From the NCBI RefSeq assembly GCF_037975245.1, contig NC_092568.1, positions 38,890,631-38,954,630 on the forward strand: a stretch of 64,000 nucleotides of DNA, in the 5' to 3' direction. Source of the stretch: Apostichopus japonicus (taxonomy: Eukaryota; Echinodermata; Holothuroidea; Aspidochirotida; Stichopodidae). Positions 10,166 through 20,544 of the stretch are shown piece after piece. How positions within the stretch are numbered: position 1 is the first letter of the stretch; each line of letters starts with the position of its first letter. The position numbers and the translations under genes are program-made. Below the pieces are notes generated by a model that did no database searches, was not told where the DNA came from, and was given only the letters and a program-made list of their open reading frames with translations.

Positions 10166-10998
10166 TTACGCAGTATAGATGGTTTAATTTCATAACAAAC
10201 AACAACAAAGAAAGAGGAGACCGAGCAAATTAGTGTTATAACAATTATTTTGTTCGTTACGTGGAAGCATATCAATGCTGTAGGCCAATTTATGATTACG
10301 AAAGTGAAGAGTTTAAAGAATAAAAGGGGATGGTTACATCTGAAGTACATATATAAGAACAATAAATGAAATGGAGGGAAAAAAGAGGAAACCACTTTCG
10401 AGCAACTTTTCGCGTTTGTTCAAACCTTGAAAGTATCTCTCAAAAGTAGAATATAACATCATTGATTAGACTATTAAATGACTTCCAGAGATTGAAGTGA
10501 AGTCTATTGAGATATTAAGAAATTTGTTTCGATTATATCCACCCGGACACTTGTTAGAGTAACTTTAATCACAAATGAGGATCTTCCAATTTAAATTTCA
10601 TAATTTGAAATGAAACTTGATTGTGAAAGTACATTGTCGTGGGATTAAACTTATAGCATCGACTGTCGCATAACACTTAAATATCGTTGATATACTATTC
10701 GAAACTAAATTAAAACTGCTTTAAATTTATTGAATAAAGCAAACGTATAAAAGTGTTTGCTGAAGTCAGAATTGTATGCGTTATTGACCTTTAAATAAAT
10801 CTTAGAAAGCTTATACATATCGTGCATATGAAATTGACCTCATGGCAAGTGAGGGAAAATTCTTGGGGATGCCGACTTCGCATTTCATTTAACAATGGCT
10901 AGTGATAATCTGTGACGGCATGGGAGTTTACGACATTTCGATTATATTTTGCTGAAGGTTGCGAATTAGATTAGAAAACAAAATGATCCTCTGTTCAT
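10166..10998. other. 3' flank of paralogue B
   Basis: No gene is visible. A minus-strand AATAAA is at 10726-10731, about 270 bp past the stop at 10999, and could serve as that gene's poly(A) signal. Confidence 0.45.
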
Positions 10999-11976
10999 TC
11001 ACATTTTGAGCATCTTCTTCAACGGGCCCGTAATCTGTTGGGAATATTCCTTCTTAATTCGTTCCTGTTGCTTGATTAGCCATTTATCGACATAATTCTG
11101 GTCATCCGGCTTCTCTGGGATGCACTGTAGGTCGGTTCGTACTCCGGGAATCATGGCGTAAAATTCTTTGCAGCTTCCTTTTATCTCCACTGCTTTCTTT
11201 CTCATCATTTTGTAATGAATAAGTTTGGCGTCTTGAGTTGCCTTTTCTCCTTTGCTTTTGAAAGTAGTGAGCTCTTCTTTCATTACATTGAAGAAACCTG
11301 CAACAGCATTAAGACCATCTAGGAATGCTGAGAGTGCTGGAATTAGGGCCTCGCCCACCACAAAGATTGCTGCCTCATTGATATCGACTTGCTTGGCCTC
11401 CGCCACTGCTTTAGCCAGATCACTATTTGCGCTCATATGGAGAAGAGGCGTAGCAATTGCATTCACGCCAGGAACAAAGGAAAGGATGGAAGCCCACCAT
11501 TTTGAGTCGGCAGCTTCTTTTTCCAATTTTTGTACTTTTCTCGACAGCTCTTGGTTTAGATCCTTAAGCTCAGAGATCAATATCTTCGCTTTATCCTGCT
11601 TCTTCTTTAGGGGAACCATCATATCTTCGTGCATCTTGACTAACTCGGTGCAGCATTGTTGGTATCCGTTCACTTCGTCCAGGATGTCAGGAAGACATTC
11701 TTTCCATTCGTTGTGTTCAAGCCCTTCGTAGTACTCAAAGAACTCTTGAATGGATCTTACGACTTGAGTACACAGAGGCAAAACTCCATTCACGTAGACG
11801 ATGGCATCTCTTCTCGTTTGATCACGGATTTCGTTAATAGCAATGGCCTTGTCTGATGAAGAACTCACGGCCTTCTCCGCATATAGAGATCTCAGACACA
11901 GTGAGAATATCCGCATACTTGTTGGCAATTCTTTCAATGCAACTGCGAAAGTTGTTACCCTTTCTTCAGCTGACAT
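10999..11976 (-). CDS. Helical pore-former-like protein, paralogue B (main exon)
   Basis: A 325-codon uninterrupted exon. The frame is open further upstream, but the acceptor TTTACAG directly before ATG at 11976-11974 and conservation with paralogue A show that the exon begins here. It is collinear with paralogue A over about 285 residues: N-terminal helices, the NGYQQCCTELVKMHEDMMVP segment, a charged coiled-coil-like stretch, then a hydrophobic block (WASILSFVPGVNAIATPLL and ALIPALSAFLDGLNAVAGFF), then a lysine-rich amphipathic helix and a basic tail. The layout matches alpha-helical pore-forming proteins; function is inferred from architecture only. It probably joins in phase to the small exon at 15525-15542 across a 3.5-kb intron that carries a hAT-type insertion. 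Two conserved Cys and Trp/Pro positions argue against random ORFs. Confidence 0.75.
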   Translation of the reverse strand: MSAEERVTTFAVALKELPTSMRIFSLCLRSLYAEKAVSSSSDKAIAINEIRDQTRRDAIVYVNGVLPLCTQVVRSIQEFFEYYEGLEHNEWKECLPDILDEVNGYQQCCTELVKMHEDMMVPLKKKQDKAKILISELKDLNQELSRKVQKLEKEAADSKWWASILSFVPGVNAIATPLLHMSANSDLAKAVAEAKQVDINEAAIFVVGEALIPALSAFLDGLNAVAGFFNVMKEELTTFKSKGEKATQDAKLIHYKMMRKKAVEIKGSCKEFYAMIPGVRTDLQCIPEKPDDQNYVDKWLIKQQERIKKEYSQQITGPLKKMLKM

Positions 11977-12607
11977 CTGTAAATAAAAATCCAAATTTAG
12001 TCGGCGCATCACGAACAATACGAACTGCGCTTCTAATGTCGACGTCACGATTAAATAATAATAATATAAGAATTTATAAAGCGCTTTTATCCAGTTAAAA
12101 AAAACTGCTCAGAAGCGCTGCAGGAGCAAAGTACCCAAAATGGACACTACGATTGAAGTACAGGTACCATTTTGATGACGCTTGCATGACTTACGAATAC
12201 AGTATAGATGATTGCCACTATAAAATAATAAACATATATTTTTCCATTCGCTGGTTCAATTGAAATTATTTGTCATTGAACAAAACAAGGAGGTTTTGAT
12301 TTTCAAAGAAAGATGACACATAATTATCACGTCTCTCTTTCTCATGATAACCAAGTACAATAGATTCATATTTGATCGAACTCATACAATGATACAATTA
12401 TTTTAGTTGAAAGCTTTCTAAATTCTGTACTCCTTCTTTTTGTTTTCTTCTTGTGGGTGTCGGGGTTAGCTTAAATTGAGGATTTGACTGAACTCGTGAC
12501 CTTTGACATTTTGTTTTAAAACGCTCAAAACAATTCATTCAAGCAGTCATTACTCTCTTATGGGCATCCCACTTTCGGCTATTCTGTCGTTTTGGCATGT
12601 GCGTAAT

Positions 12608-13871
12608 CAGGGGCGGCGATCTGTTTCAAATATTGGGGGGACCTTTGCTTGGATTCCAGCGAATTACTATCAAAGCGGAGCGCCACCATTGGTTGGCGCG
12701 CAGCGTAAAAGAACATTTCTGGTTTTGATAGCCCCCCCCCCCCCCGCCAGATCACCGGAAATGGCACTTCTCGGGCTTGAAAATGACCAACCAGATTTAC
12801 ACTTTTGCCTGAGAACCAAGTTTTTCCTAATAGTTTCTTTTTTCATTCATAACTTTTTATCAAGATTGTCACCAGTCACACATCATTTTCGACCTCATTG
12901 CATCTCCTGTGGATCATTGCTTTTGTAGGTAATTCTACGTAACGCCCCACAATACCCGTCAGCCCCACTTTTCAAGGTTTTAAGCCCATTATTTGTTCAG
13001 AATTTGAATAAAAAATTCACTTCAAAACATACCCATAATGTTGCACAAAATTTCATCTATGGACAACCAATAAAGAAACCCCCCCCCCTCAACCCCTAAC
13101 AGACCGGTCAAAATTGCACGTGTAGAGGGAAGTATGATGAGGAATGTTGGTCAAGGAATTTTCGAAAATTCAGACACAGTTAAATTAATGGTGTACAAAT
13201 ATTAAAACCTCTTATAACGGCTACTATAAAACTTAGATATCATAGAAAATACCCAAAAAAATATGCTCGAGGGGGAGGGCGGTTTCCACCCTTCACCCCC
13301 CCCCCCCCCTCCCTTGGCTACGCACCTGCGGCTCGAAATCTTGTAGGTAACATTCCAAATGGAAACCCAGTGAACCCATATCGATTTGGATCATATATAT
13401 GATTGTACGTACTTACACTCATACACAAGATGCAAACCAAATTTCATTACGGATGCGGTCCGCCTAGCTATTCATTTCGGAAAAAAAAGTAAAAACTACT
13501 TTCGGTCATATATAGTAGCAAATTGTGACACGGTTAGACAGGCGCCTTGCGAGGAATTTGCCAAGGGAGGGGCAAAGCTTGTACCCAGACTTTCTAAGCG
13601 TAGCGCCACCATAAGTTGGCGCGAAGCGCAAAAGAAAACTTTGGCCGAAAATGCCTCCCAGATCGCTAGAAATGGCACTTCCCAGGCCTTGTATGTTGCA
13701 TCTAAGCACTTTCTATTTTGAAATTACGAGCAATATCATAAAAAAATATACAAAACATATGCTTAAAAAACTATGCCACCAAATATTGGGGGATATTAGA
13801 TACTATATCCCCCATCTAAAATATTGGGGGGACATGTCCCCGAGCCCCCCCCCCCATGATCGCCGCCAATG
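12608..13871. mobile_element. Non-autonomous hAT-type element, 1,264 bp
   Basis: Flanked by a perfect 8-bp target duplication TGCGTAAT (12600-12607 and 13872-13879). Terminal repeats are CAGGGGCGGCGATC on the left and, reverse-complemented, CATTGGCGGCGATC on the right. Inside are long C-runs and two same-orientation copies of a GC-rich module (near 12673-12770 and 13598-13690), which also occurs in the elements at 18.1-20.4 kb and 45.2 kb. No transposase is encoded. The element lies in the predicted intron of paralogue B, between its two exons. Confidence 0.85.
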
Positions 13872-13879
13872 TGCGTAAT

Positions 13880-15524
13880 AGCTAAAAGAACAGTTTTGTA
13901 TATTTAATGTAACTTGCCAGCGATTTGATCAAGCAATCAACTGTATCCACCGGAATAGATGTTAACCACTCATGCAATGTAATCGTTCCTAGAGTCTGGT
14001 ATCATGCGTGGGTTCGTGGTTATCGACCACTTTGCTATTCTGATATGCTCGTACTGGCCAAATTGCTGCTTTTAGTCTTGCGACCTTCGACCAAATTCAT
14101 ACACACGCACACATTTAAAAAATAAAGTCAAACCCATGTTCATATGTCACATATGGTTCCTCATCAACATCACTAAGGCACACTGACCCACCAATTTTCA
14201 GTTTAATGCCTAAAAGGGTGTGAGGTGGGGAAACATGTTAGTACCGGTATGGGAAATAACTGTCGATAGAGTACAGTACTTCATCCCCAGTACATAACAT
14301 GTAGAGAATAAGATCATCAAAATTCATTCTGTTTGTAAAAAACATTGACAGATTTTCTCCCCCAAATCATAGCGAAATGTTCCCCTGTCCCTCGAATTTG
14401 CCCGTCTCACCTGACTGAACACTTCCGACACAAATCACAGAGTTTAATAGGGGAACGGGAACATTCTAACAAAACCTCGACTGATTTAGGTATAGGGGCT
14501 GAACTCATATGGAAAGCCATTATCGAAAGAAGGATTTATAACAAGTGGTTTCGTTGAAACCGACTCCCACATGCAAGTAGGTCCGGAGGTCCTCCCCACG
14601 AAAACTTTAAACGTCAAATGGCGCAATCTGAGGCATATTTAGATCATAACATTAGGTCTATATTAGCTCTAAACACAAGGTTTTGCTGATTAATACTCGT
14701 TATGTATTCATGCGTGTGTGTGATTGGCAAAAGTGTTCATCTGTATGCGCAGCAACGGCCTAATTCTAATGGAAACCAAAAATCCACCAACTAAACCATT
14801 TCCCTAAACTGACAATAGAATGTAGTGATTACCAGAGCCCCCCCCCCCTCTCCCTTGCGCACGTCACTGTGAGATAACAGAGATGCCTTTGTTGTCCTCT
14901 TCTGGGAAGTTTACAGATGACTTCTAAATGTTAATTTCGCTGACTTACGAAGCTTTTCATTACAAGCCTACGAATCAGATTCCACTGGAATGGAAACTTC
15001 AGGCCCTTTAGCTTATACATTTACTATAAGCAGGTTTTGTTCAGGAGATAAGCAGTTTCTTAAAGGTTTTCCTCTGATTTTATCATATCTTTATATATAT
15101 ATTTTTCACTGATTGCCTTCCTTTAGTGAAGGTACCTAACATCTATAACAATTTAAGGATTTATTCATGTATTTCAAATTCATTACATAAATGTTGAACA
15201 ACCAATTGGAACTTAGAAGCATACAACAATATGTGTCACCGATGATATACCCGACGAACTTGTCTAGTCAGTCAAGCAGACAGCAGACGTAATCTGGGAA
15301 AACTTTGGTAGTCGTCTAAAGAGGCTACTTATAGTGCTCCCCTGCAGCTTAGGCGGTATATTACTGAACAAAGAATGAAAGAATTTAACTGACAGTCAAT
15401 TCAAAGTGTTTTCATCGATCAAAATCTAAAAGCATGGACATGGGTTGGAAAAGTTTCTTTTTTGGTTTTGGTTTTACAACTACTACCACAGAACATATTT
15501 TCTGCATATTAAACTTTTACTTAC
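13880..15524. other. Rest of the paralogue B intron
   Basis: No exon is recognised. A fragment at 14836-14872 (C-run, then TTGCGCACGTCACTG) looks like the right end of another hAT-type element, but I found no left partner. Confidence 0.4.
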
Positions 15525-15542
15525 CTTCGCAACGGCAGACAT
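15525..15542 (-). CDS. Candidate first coding exon of paralogue B
   Basis: Minus strand: ATG at 15542-15540, then five codons (SAVAK), then a consensus donor AAG|GTAAGT at 15524. The exon ends in phase 0, and the main exon at 11976 begins in phase 0 after an acceptor, so the two join without a frame change. If so, the protein starts six residues before the ATG in the large exon. Alternatively this small exon could also splice to paralogue A at 8030, giving two products from one promoter. Confidence 0.58.
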
Positions 15543-15900
15543 TTTCAAGATTCGGAAATTGAAGATGAAATCTGGAAATGTATAACTACTTTTTCAAAAG
15601 TTCCACAAGAAAGAACATGGACACGAAAAGAGAAACAACCAAACTACTGATCCGCTGTCAAGCCCAATCCACTTGCACCGAGACTGTTTGGTCAGCAGCT
15701 AAAGTGATCTTCAAATCAAGTGCAGAATATAGTATCAAAAATAGCCCTTAAAAAGGTTTTCCAGACGTGATCAGACGGTGGCAACGGTGATCTACCAATC
15801 AATTTGGAAACTGATTCATCGAACAGCCAATCACAGAAGCGAACAGGTATCGCCTATCCAATCAAATGTATGATAAATAAGGTTAATCAAATAAACTGTA
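15543..15900 (-). promoter_or_regulatory. Probable 5' UTR and promoter of the pore-former-like gene
   Basis: Upstream of the candidate first exon the minus strand carries three GATTGG (inverted CCAAT) motifs within about 60 bp (roughly 15795-15860) and an AT-rich TACTATATTC block near 15735, suitable as a core promoter. Clustered CCAAT boxes followed by a TATA-like block fit an RNA polymerase II promoter. The exact start site cannot be read from sequence. Confidence 0.42.
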
Positions 15901-16207
15901 CCTAAAAACCGTTTGTTTCACACACTCGACAAATTCTTGAGCTGAAAGAAGTAGATTATTTTTATTGTACCTAACCTGCAATCTGGAACCAAATCTGTGA
16001 ACAGATCACAGCGCCATTAAATCCCCATTGAACACGACAACAGGGCTTTGTTTACTTCAATTTTCATTCGTTCGATCTCTGCAAATGGGTCAAATTTTGG
16101 CGGCAATGCACCACGTCGTCATTGTATGATTATTTACTACTAAATAGTACGAAAACAAGATTCTTTAGACCGTCAAGGTCGAATGCATAATGGGGCTGGT
16201 TTAAAGG

Positions 16208-16820
16208 TAGTGGCGTCGCCAGACAATTCGATCTGGGGCCACAGGGAGGGCACAGCACTTAATGATGGGGCACGATGTTTATTTGTGAATGCTGTACTGG
16301 GGGAGGGGTCTAAGGGGAGTGGGTCTCTCCCTCCCCTTGAAATGTTTCATTAATTAAGGGTCTTTAGATGCAATCTGGTGCTATATTTTGCAACTTGAAG
16401 TAACTTTATGTTCCGGAATTTTCGGCCTTTGTCTGTCCGATATTTATGTTTTTAATTAAGGCGGTTAAAACAGATATACAAAATGTGTAAATTAACCCTT
16501 TTCCTTTGATAGTGTCTCAAATAAGAGTGTTGACAATATGAAAGTTAAATTCATGCAGGTTAGTAGTGAAGTTTAAGAGCTAGCGGTTAATGCCGGGGCC
16601 TCTGTGACCTTGTTAGTGAGAAAACAACTGGTTACTGTGATGGTCGGTGGAAACTAGTTTTACTGATGAACATAATACGTTTCGTCCTTTTTTAAAACAA
16701 GGCTCTGTTTGAGTATTTTTTTGAACACTACAAATCGCATCTGGGGGCACCTGGGGGGCACGATTTTTCTTTGGGAGGGCACGTGCTCCCCCCCCCAGGC
16801 CACCCCTTGCGACGCAACTG
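16208..16820. mobile_element. hAT-type non-autonomous element, long copy
   Basis: The left end AGTGGCGTCGCCAGAC and right end TTGCGACGCAACTG are the diverged inverted ends of the family whose short perfect copy is at 6887-7017. The body (for example 'ccttgttagtgagaaaac' and 'tactgatgaacat') is collinear with 22140-22406. The interior ends in the same G-rich/C-rich block. No clear target duplication remains, suggesting an older insertion. Confidence 0.7.
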
Positions 16821-17707
16821 TAAGTTTAATCACAGTATGTTATCGTTCAATACATAATGACTGTAGCCAACAGCGCTGTGTACTGATCTGATACCATACC
16901 GTTTCAATTTGATGTGGAGCCTCTTTGGTTTTGTGTTCATGAATATTAGAACAATACTTATACCAGTACAGTGGTCAGGTATATGTCGTTACCGTCTATC
17001 TGATCTTGTCGCCACGCCAGGTGCTACGGTGGAATTTGCATGCATGACTAACATCGCTTAGGATAGAGAAAATACATGCTTACGTATATAGTCAACATCC
17101 AGTATTCAATCATGGTTCATTTTAAATGTGTATGTTACCCTTGGACATGGCCATGGATACATACTGTATTGGTTTCCATTCAAAAGGTGGAAATCTATTG
17201 TATTATAAGTTTTATATAACGAAATCATTCCATTGCTTATGTAATAGATCCAGCAGGATCATTAGTAATAATTAAGTAGGTGGGCAGGCTTCTTTGCCTT
17301 CCCAGTGGCTATTTGCTAATTTACTGGATGCACTGGGGCAACATGAAATTATCTAACTTTCATGTAATTATACAATAGTTCAATACACCTTTGCTTATGC
17401 TATTTTTATGGGGAAGATGCAAGAAGTGTTAAAAAATTCAACAAACTTTGGTCTTAAAATTGCCATCGGTTATAATACCAAAAATTCCAGCACCTTAAAT
17501 TTCAATTACAATTCTTCAACTTACTTCGATATTGTATTTCATATGAAATGTCAACTTTTCGGTATAAGAAGTGGAAATTTCAATATAAAGTTTCCACACT
17601 TTAACGTTAATGTTCAAATTTCGGCAGTGTTTAAATTTCAACATTTTGGTATTTTGTTTTCGAATAAGACTGGTTCGAATATTCAAACAATATAACTTAT
17701 ATAAAGG
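16821..17707. other. Unassigned AT-rich stretch
   Basis: No exon or RNA gene seen. The frame at 17408-17695 is rich in N, F and K and looks like AT-biased non-coding sequence. Confidence 0.4.
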
Positions 17708-18043
17708 CATAGGCGTAGGAGGCGGGGGGGGGGGGGGCAGGGGGCTGCATGAGAATGTTTCGGGCACCTACTGAAAGGAAACATATTGCAATTTGTTTTT
17801 CAGTGGTTAAACTTATATTAATATTATCATTATTATTGTAACGGCTTGCCCAAAAATTCTAACCAATATGGAAGGGTAGTAACACGGCAACTGATTGAAT
17901 GTAATTGGCATGCGATGTAGTAACCGATGCATGCCTATATGATATTCACATTTACATGTTGAACGCGCGCGAAAAATGTTGGTTATATTTTTTGGACAAG
18001 TCGTTACAGCACCCCCCCCCCCCCCAATTAAATTGGGCTCATG
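17708..18043. mobile_element. Probable hAT-type MITE, 336 bp
   Basis: An exact 8-bp duplication TATAAAGG flanks the unit (17700-17707 and 18044-18051). The left end CATAGGCGTAGGAG matches the family's ends; the right end, reverse-complemented, is CATGAGCC, so the terminal repeat is poor. A G-run near the left end and a C-run near the right end fit the other members. Confidence 0.55.
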
Positions 18044-18709
18044 TATAAAGGTTACTACTGAACTAATTGAATGGATTTCCGGAATGATGGAATTGTTGTT
18101 GCCTAATTTCTTTACTTACAATACAGTGGCGGAGAAACAGGGGGGTTGGGGGGTTTTAACCCCCCCCCCACTTTTTGAAGAGGTGGGGTTGGCCCACACA
18201 ATCAACCCCCCCTAGTTTTTGCCAGTAATGTTCTGTTATAGCCTATGTTATGTGCTACAAATGGCATAATAAATCAAATTATTAAATTTGAAATTGTTAA
18301 AGTCATTTCAACCTTTTACCTGGTAGGCTACATCAACAATTAACGACTGAAAACCGAGTTAGAATTGACCCACACATTATTTCTAGCCCCTTTCCCCCAC
18401 CTTGCGCATTGGAACTTGTAGCTCATAGCGCTAACTTCACCCCACAACAGACATACACAAAATAACGTTTTGTTGCTGTTGAATAGCTTTGGAACTGTAT
18501 ACACTTGCCAACTACAACGAGGTGAAGGAAGGAAAAGAAAAAGAAGAAAGAGAGAAAAGGAGAAAAGGATGGAGTAGAAAATACGGCAAGAAAAAGGGAA
18601 GAGAAAGAGGAACAGTGACAAAATTATTCGAATTTGTAAAGCAAACAGCAGATATCACATCATATCAGTGAGCATGAAAATGGCGTTCCACGATAAACAG
18701 CCTCCAAAC

Positions 18710-19264
18710 CATGGGCGCAGATCCTGGTGAGGACAGCGGGACGCGTCCCCACCAACTTTTTCAGTAGTGGGGACATGATATACTGTGTCCCCACCAATTT
18801 GTCTTGACCAATAGCTGCATTTCAAGTTCCCCTGTATTGAACTTTGGCGCAGTTTGATCCAGCATTGTACAAATGACATGCAGCAGTTCTCATTTTATTG
18901 TATTTTATCCACAGTTGTTAAATATAGGACGAAAATCGCATTTGCGGCAGTCTATATTTGTTTTCTGGGAGAGGACCCCAGACCCATCGTATATACAAAA
19001 GTCTACTTGGATTATTTGTCCCCTGATTTTCTTTCTGCAGACGCCCATGTATTTCTCCAAACTAAATTTCTAAGCCATGAGATCTAAAACTTAAGGAGGT
19101 TCAGGAGCATCATTAGGTCTGGAAAGTGTTATTTCCGGCGATCTGGGAGGTATATTTGCCCAAAAAAATCGTACGCTACGCGCGAACCCATGGTCGCGCT
19201 CCGCTTAGATAGTGTCATATAGACACGCATCCCCACCATTATCCAAGACTGATCTGCGCCAATG
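18710..19264. mobile_element. Nested hAT-type element 1 (555 bp)
   Basis: Ends CATGGGCGCAGATC and GATCTGCGCCAATG form an inverted repeat with one mismatch. Flanks CTCCAAAC (18702-18709) and CTCAAAAC (19265-19272) are an 8-bp duplication with one mismatch. It carries an inverted copy of the GC-rich module (about 19118-19218). Confidence 0.75.
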
Positions 19265-19662
19265 CTCAAAACTGTCAATGTGTGTAGTGTTCGGTTTTGG
19301 AAATATCTGGTATATTTTTATTTCCTTCATCATACTTCATCATACTCGTGCAATTTTGACCTGTCTATTAGGGTTTGAAGGAGGTTTTTCTCTATCGGTT
19401 GTCCATAGATGATATTTTGTGCAACATTATGGGTATGTTTTGAAGTGAATTTATTCACGAGAATTGTGAATTTTCAAATTCTGAACAGTGGGGCTGACGG
19501 ATATTGTGGGCCGCCATGAAGAATCACCTACAAAAGCAATGATCCACAGGATATGTGATGAAGTCGAACATGATGTGTGACTGGTGACAATCTTCAAAAA
19601 GGTTATAGATGAGAAAAAAAGTATTTGGAAAAAACTTGGTTCTCAGGCAAAAGTGTACATAT

Positions 19663-20030
19663 CAAGGGCGTAGGAACCGGGGGGGGCTGGGGGGGGCGCC
19701 AGCCCCCCCAGTGAAAAATGTGGAGGGGCGGAAGTATCATTCCGCCCCCCCGGTTCGCAAGTCAGAAAACCCCTTTTTCATTTCCAAATGAGAAAAAAAA
19801 TCTCATTTGGAGCACCAAATTGTATCTAAGGCCAGGTGAAAATACAAAATTAAGTTTACAAAATGGAGTGGGTGTTGAAGTGTGCTATATTGCACCAAAT
19901 TGCATCTGAGGCCACCTGGAAATGCAAAAAATTCCAAAGGGGAGGGGGACACCCCTCCCCTTAGACCCCTCCCCCAGGCTCGCCATCAGTCTTCAGCCCC
20001 CCCACTCAAAAGTAACTTCCTACGCCACTG
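19663..20030. mobile_element. Nested hAT-type element 2 (368 bp)
   Basis: Left end CAAGGGCGTAGGAA, right end TTCCTACGCCACTG. A perfect 8-bp duplication GTACATAT lies at 19655-19662 and 20031-20038. The homologous repeat at 12608-13871 is uninterrupted at this point (near 12800), which gives an empty-site comparison and confirms the insertion. Confidence 0.88.
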
Positions 20031-20495
20031 GTACATATGGTTGGTCAGTTTCAAGCCCGAGAAGTGCCATTTCCGGTGATCTGGGGGTACCAAAACCAGA
20101 AATTTGCTTGTACGCTGCGTGCCAACCAACGGTGGCGCTCCGCTTAGATAGTAATACGCTCCCCCCCCCCCCCCGGTTAGAAAATCGCCCCTGGTTAAAT
20201 GCAGCTTTTCAAGGCCTGGGCAGTGCCATTTACTGCAATCTGGGAGGCAATATTTGCCAAAAAATTATTGTGCACTTCGCGCCAACTTATGGTGAAGCTC
20301 CACTTAGATAGTGAGCCAGCAGTTATGACTTTTTATTTCATCAATGGCCTGCAACCCCCCCCCCCCCCACTTCTGACAAGAAATCTCCGCCACTGTTACA
20401 ATATGCATTTACAAAAGACACCCTGACTGAAATCGAAACAACCAAGTTGGCAAATTTGATGAATTTGGAATATTTGATAGTTATCTACAGTGTAC

Positions 20496-20544
20496 CTCCT
20501 GTGAATTTCATTGTGTAGTTTCTACACAATGAAATTCACAGGAG
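20496..20544. repeat. Perfect 23-bp-stem snap-back hairpin
   Basis: Bases 20496-20518 and 20522-20544 are exact reverse complements separated by TTT. The sequence around (20420-20480) also has a diverged direct copy at about 20725-20790 without the palindrome. This looks like a local template switch on an existing repeat rather than a functional terminator. Confidence 0.9.

Larger units (their letters stand above)
18124..20395. mobile_element. Host hAT-type element, 2,272 bp, with two nested insertions
   Basis: Terminal repeats CAGTGGCGGAGA on the left and TCTCCGCCACTG on the right are flanked by a perfect 8-bp duplication TTACAATA (18116-18123 and 20396-20403). Two further hAT-type elements (18710-19264 and 19663-20030) sit inside, each with its own duplication, so most of the length is secondary insertion. 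The original interior at about 19330-20165 is homologous, in opposite orientation, to 12600-13150 of the element at 12608-13871. No transposase frame is present. Confidence 0.85.

Noticed and set aside
5845-10690. Similarity between 5892-5935 and 10530-10575 as an extension of the tandem gene duplication
   Set aside because: A short block matches (TTCGATTATA ... GGACACTT-like), but neighbouring matches occur in the opposite order, so collinearity is not shown.
14836-14872. Right end of a further hAT-type element (C-run then TTGCGCACGTCACTG)
   Set aside because: No left end or matching 8-bp duplication (TGAGATAA) found upstream.
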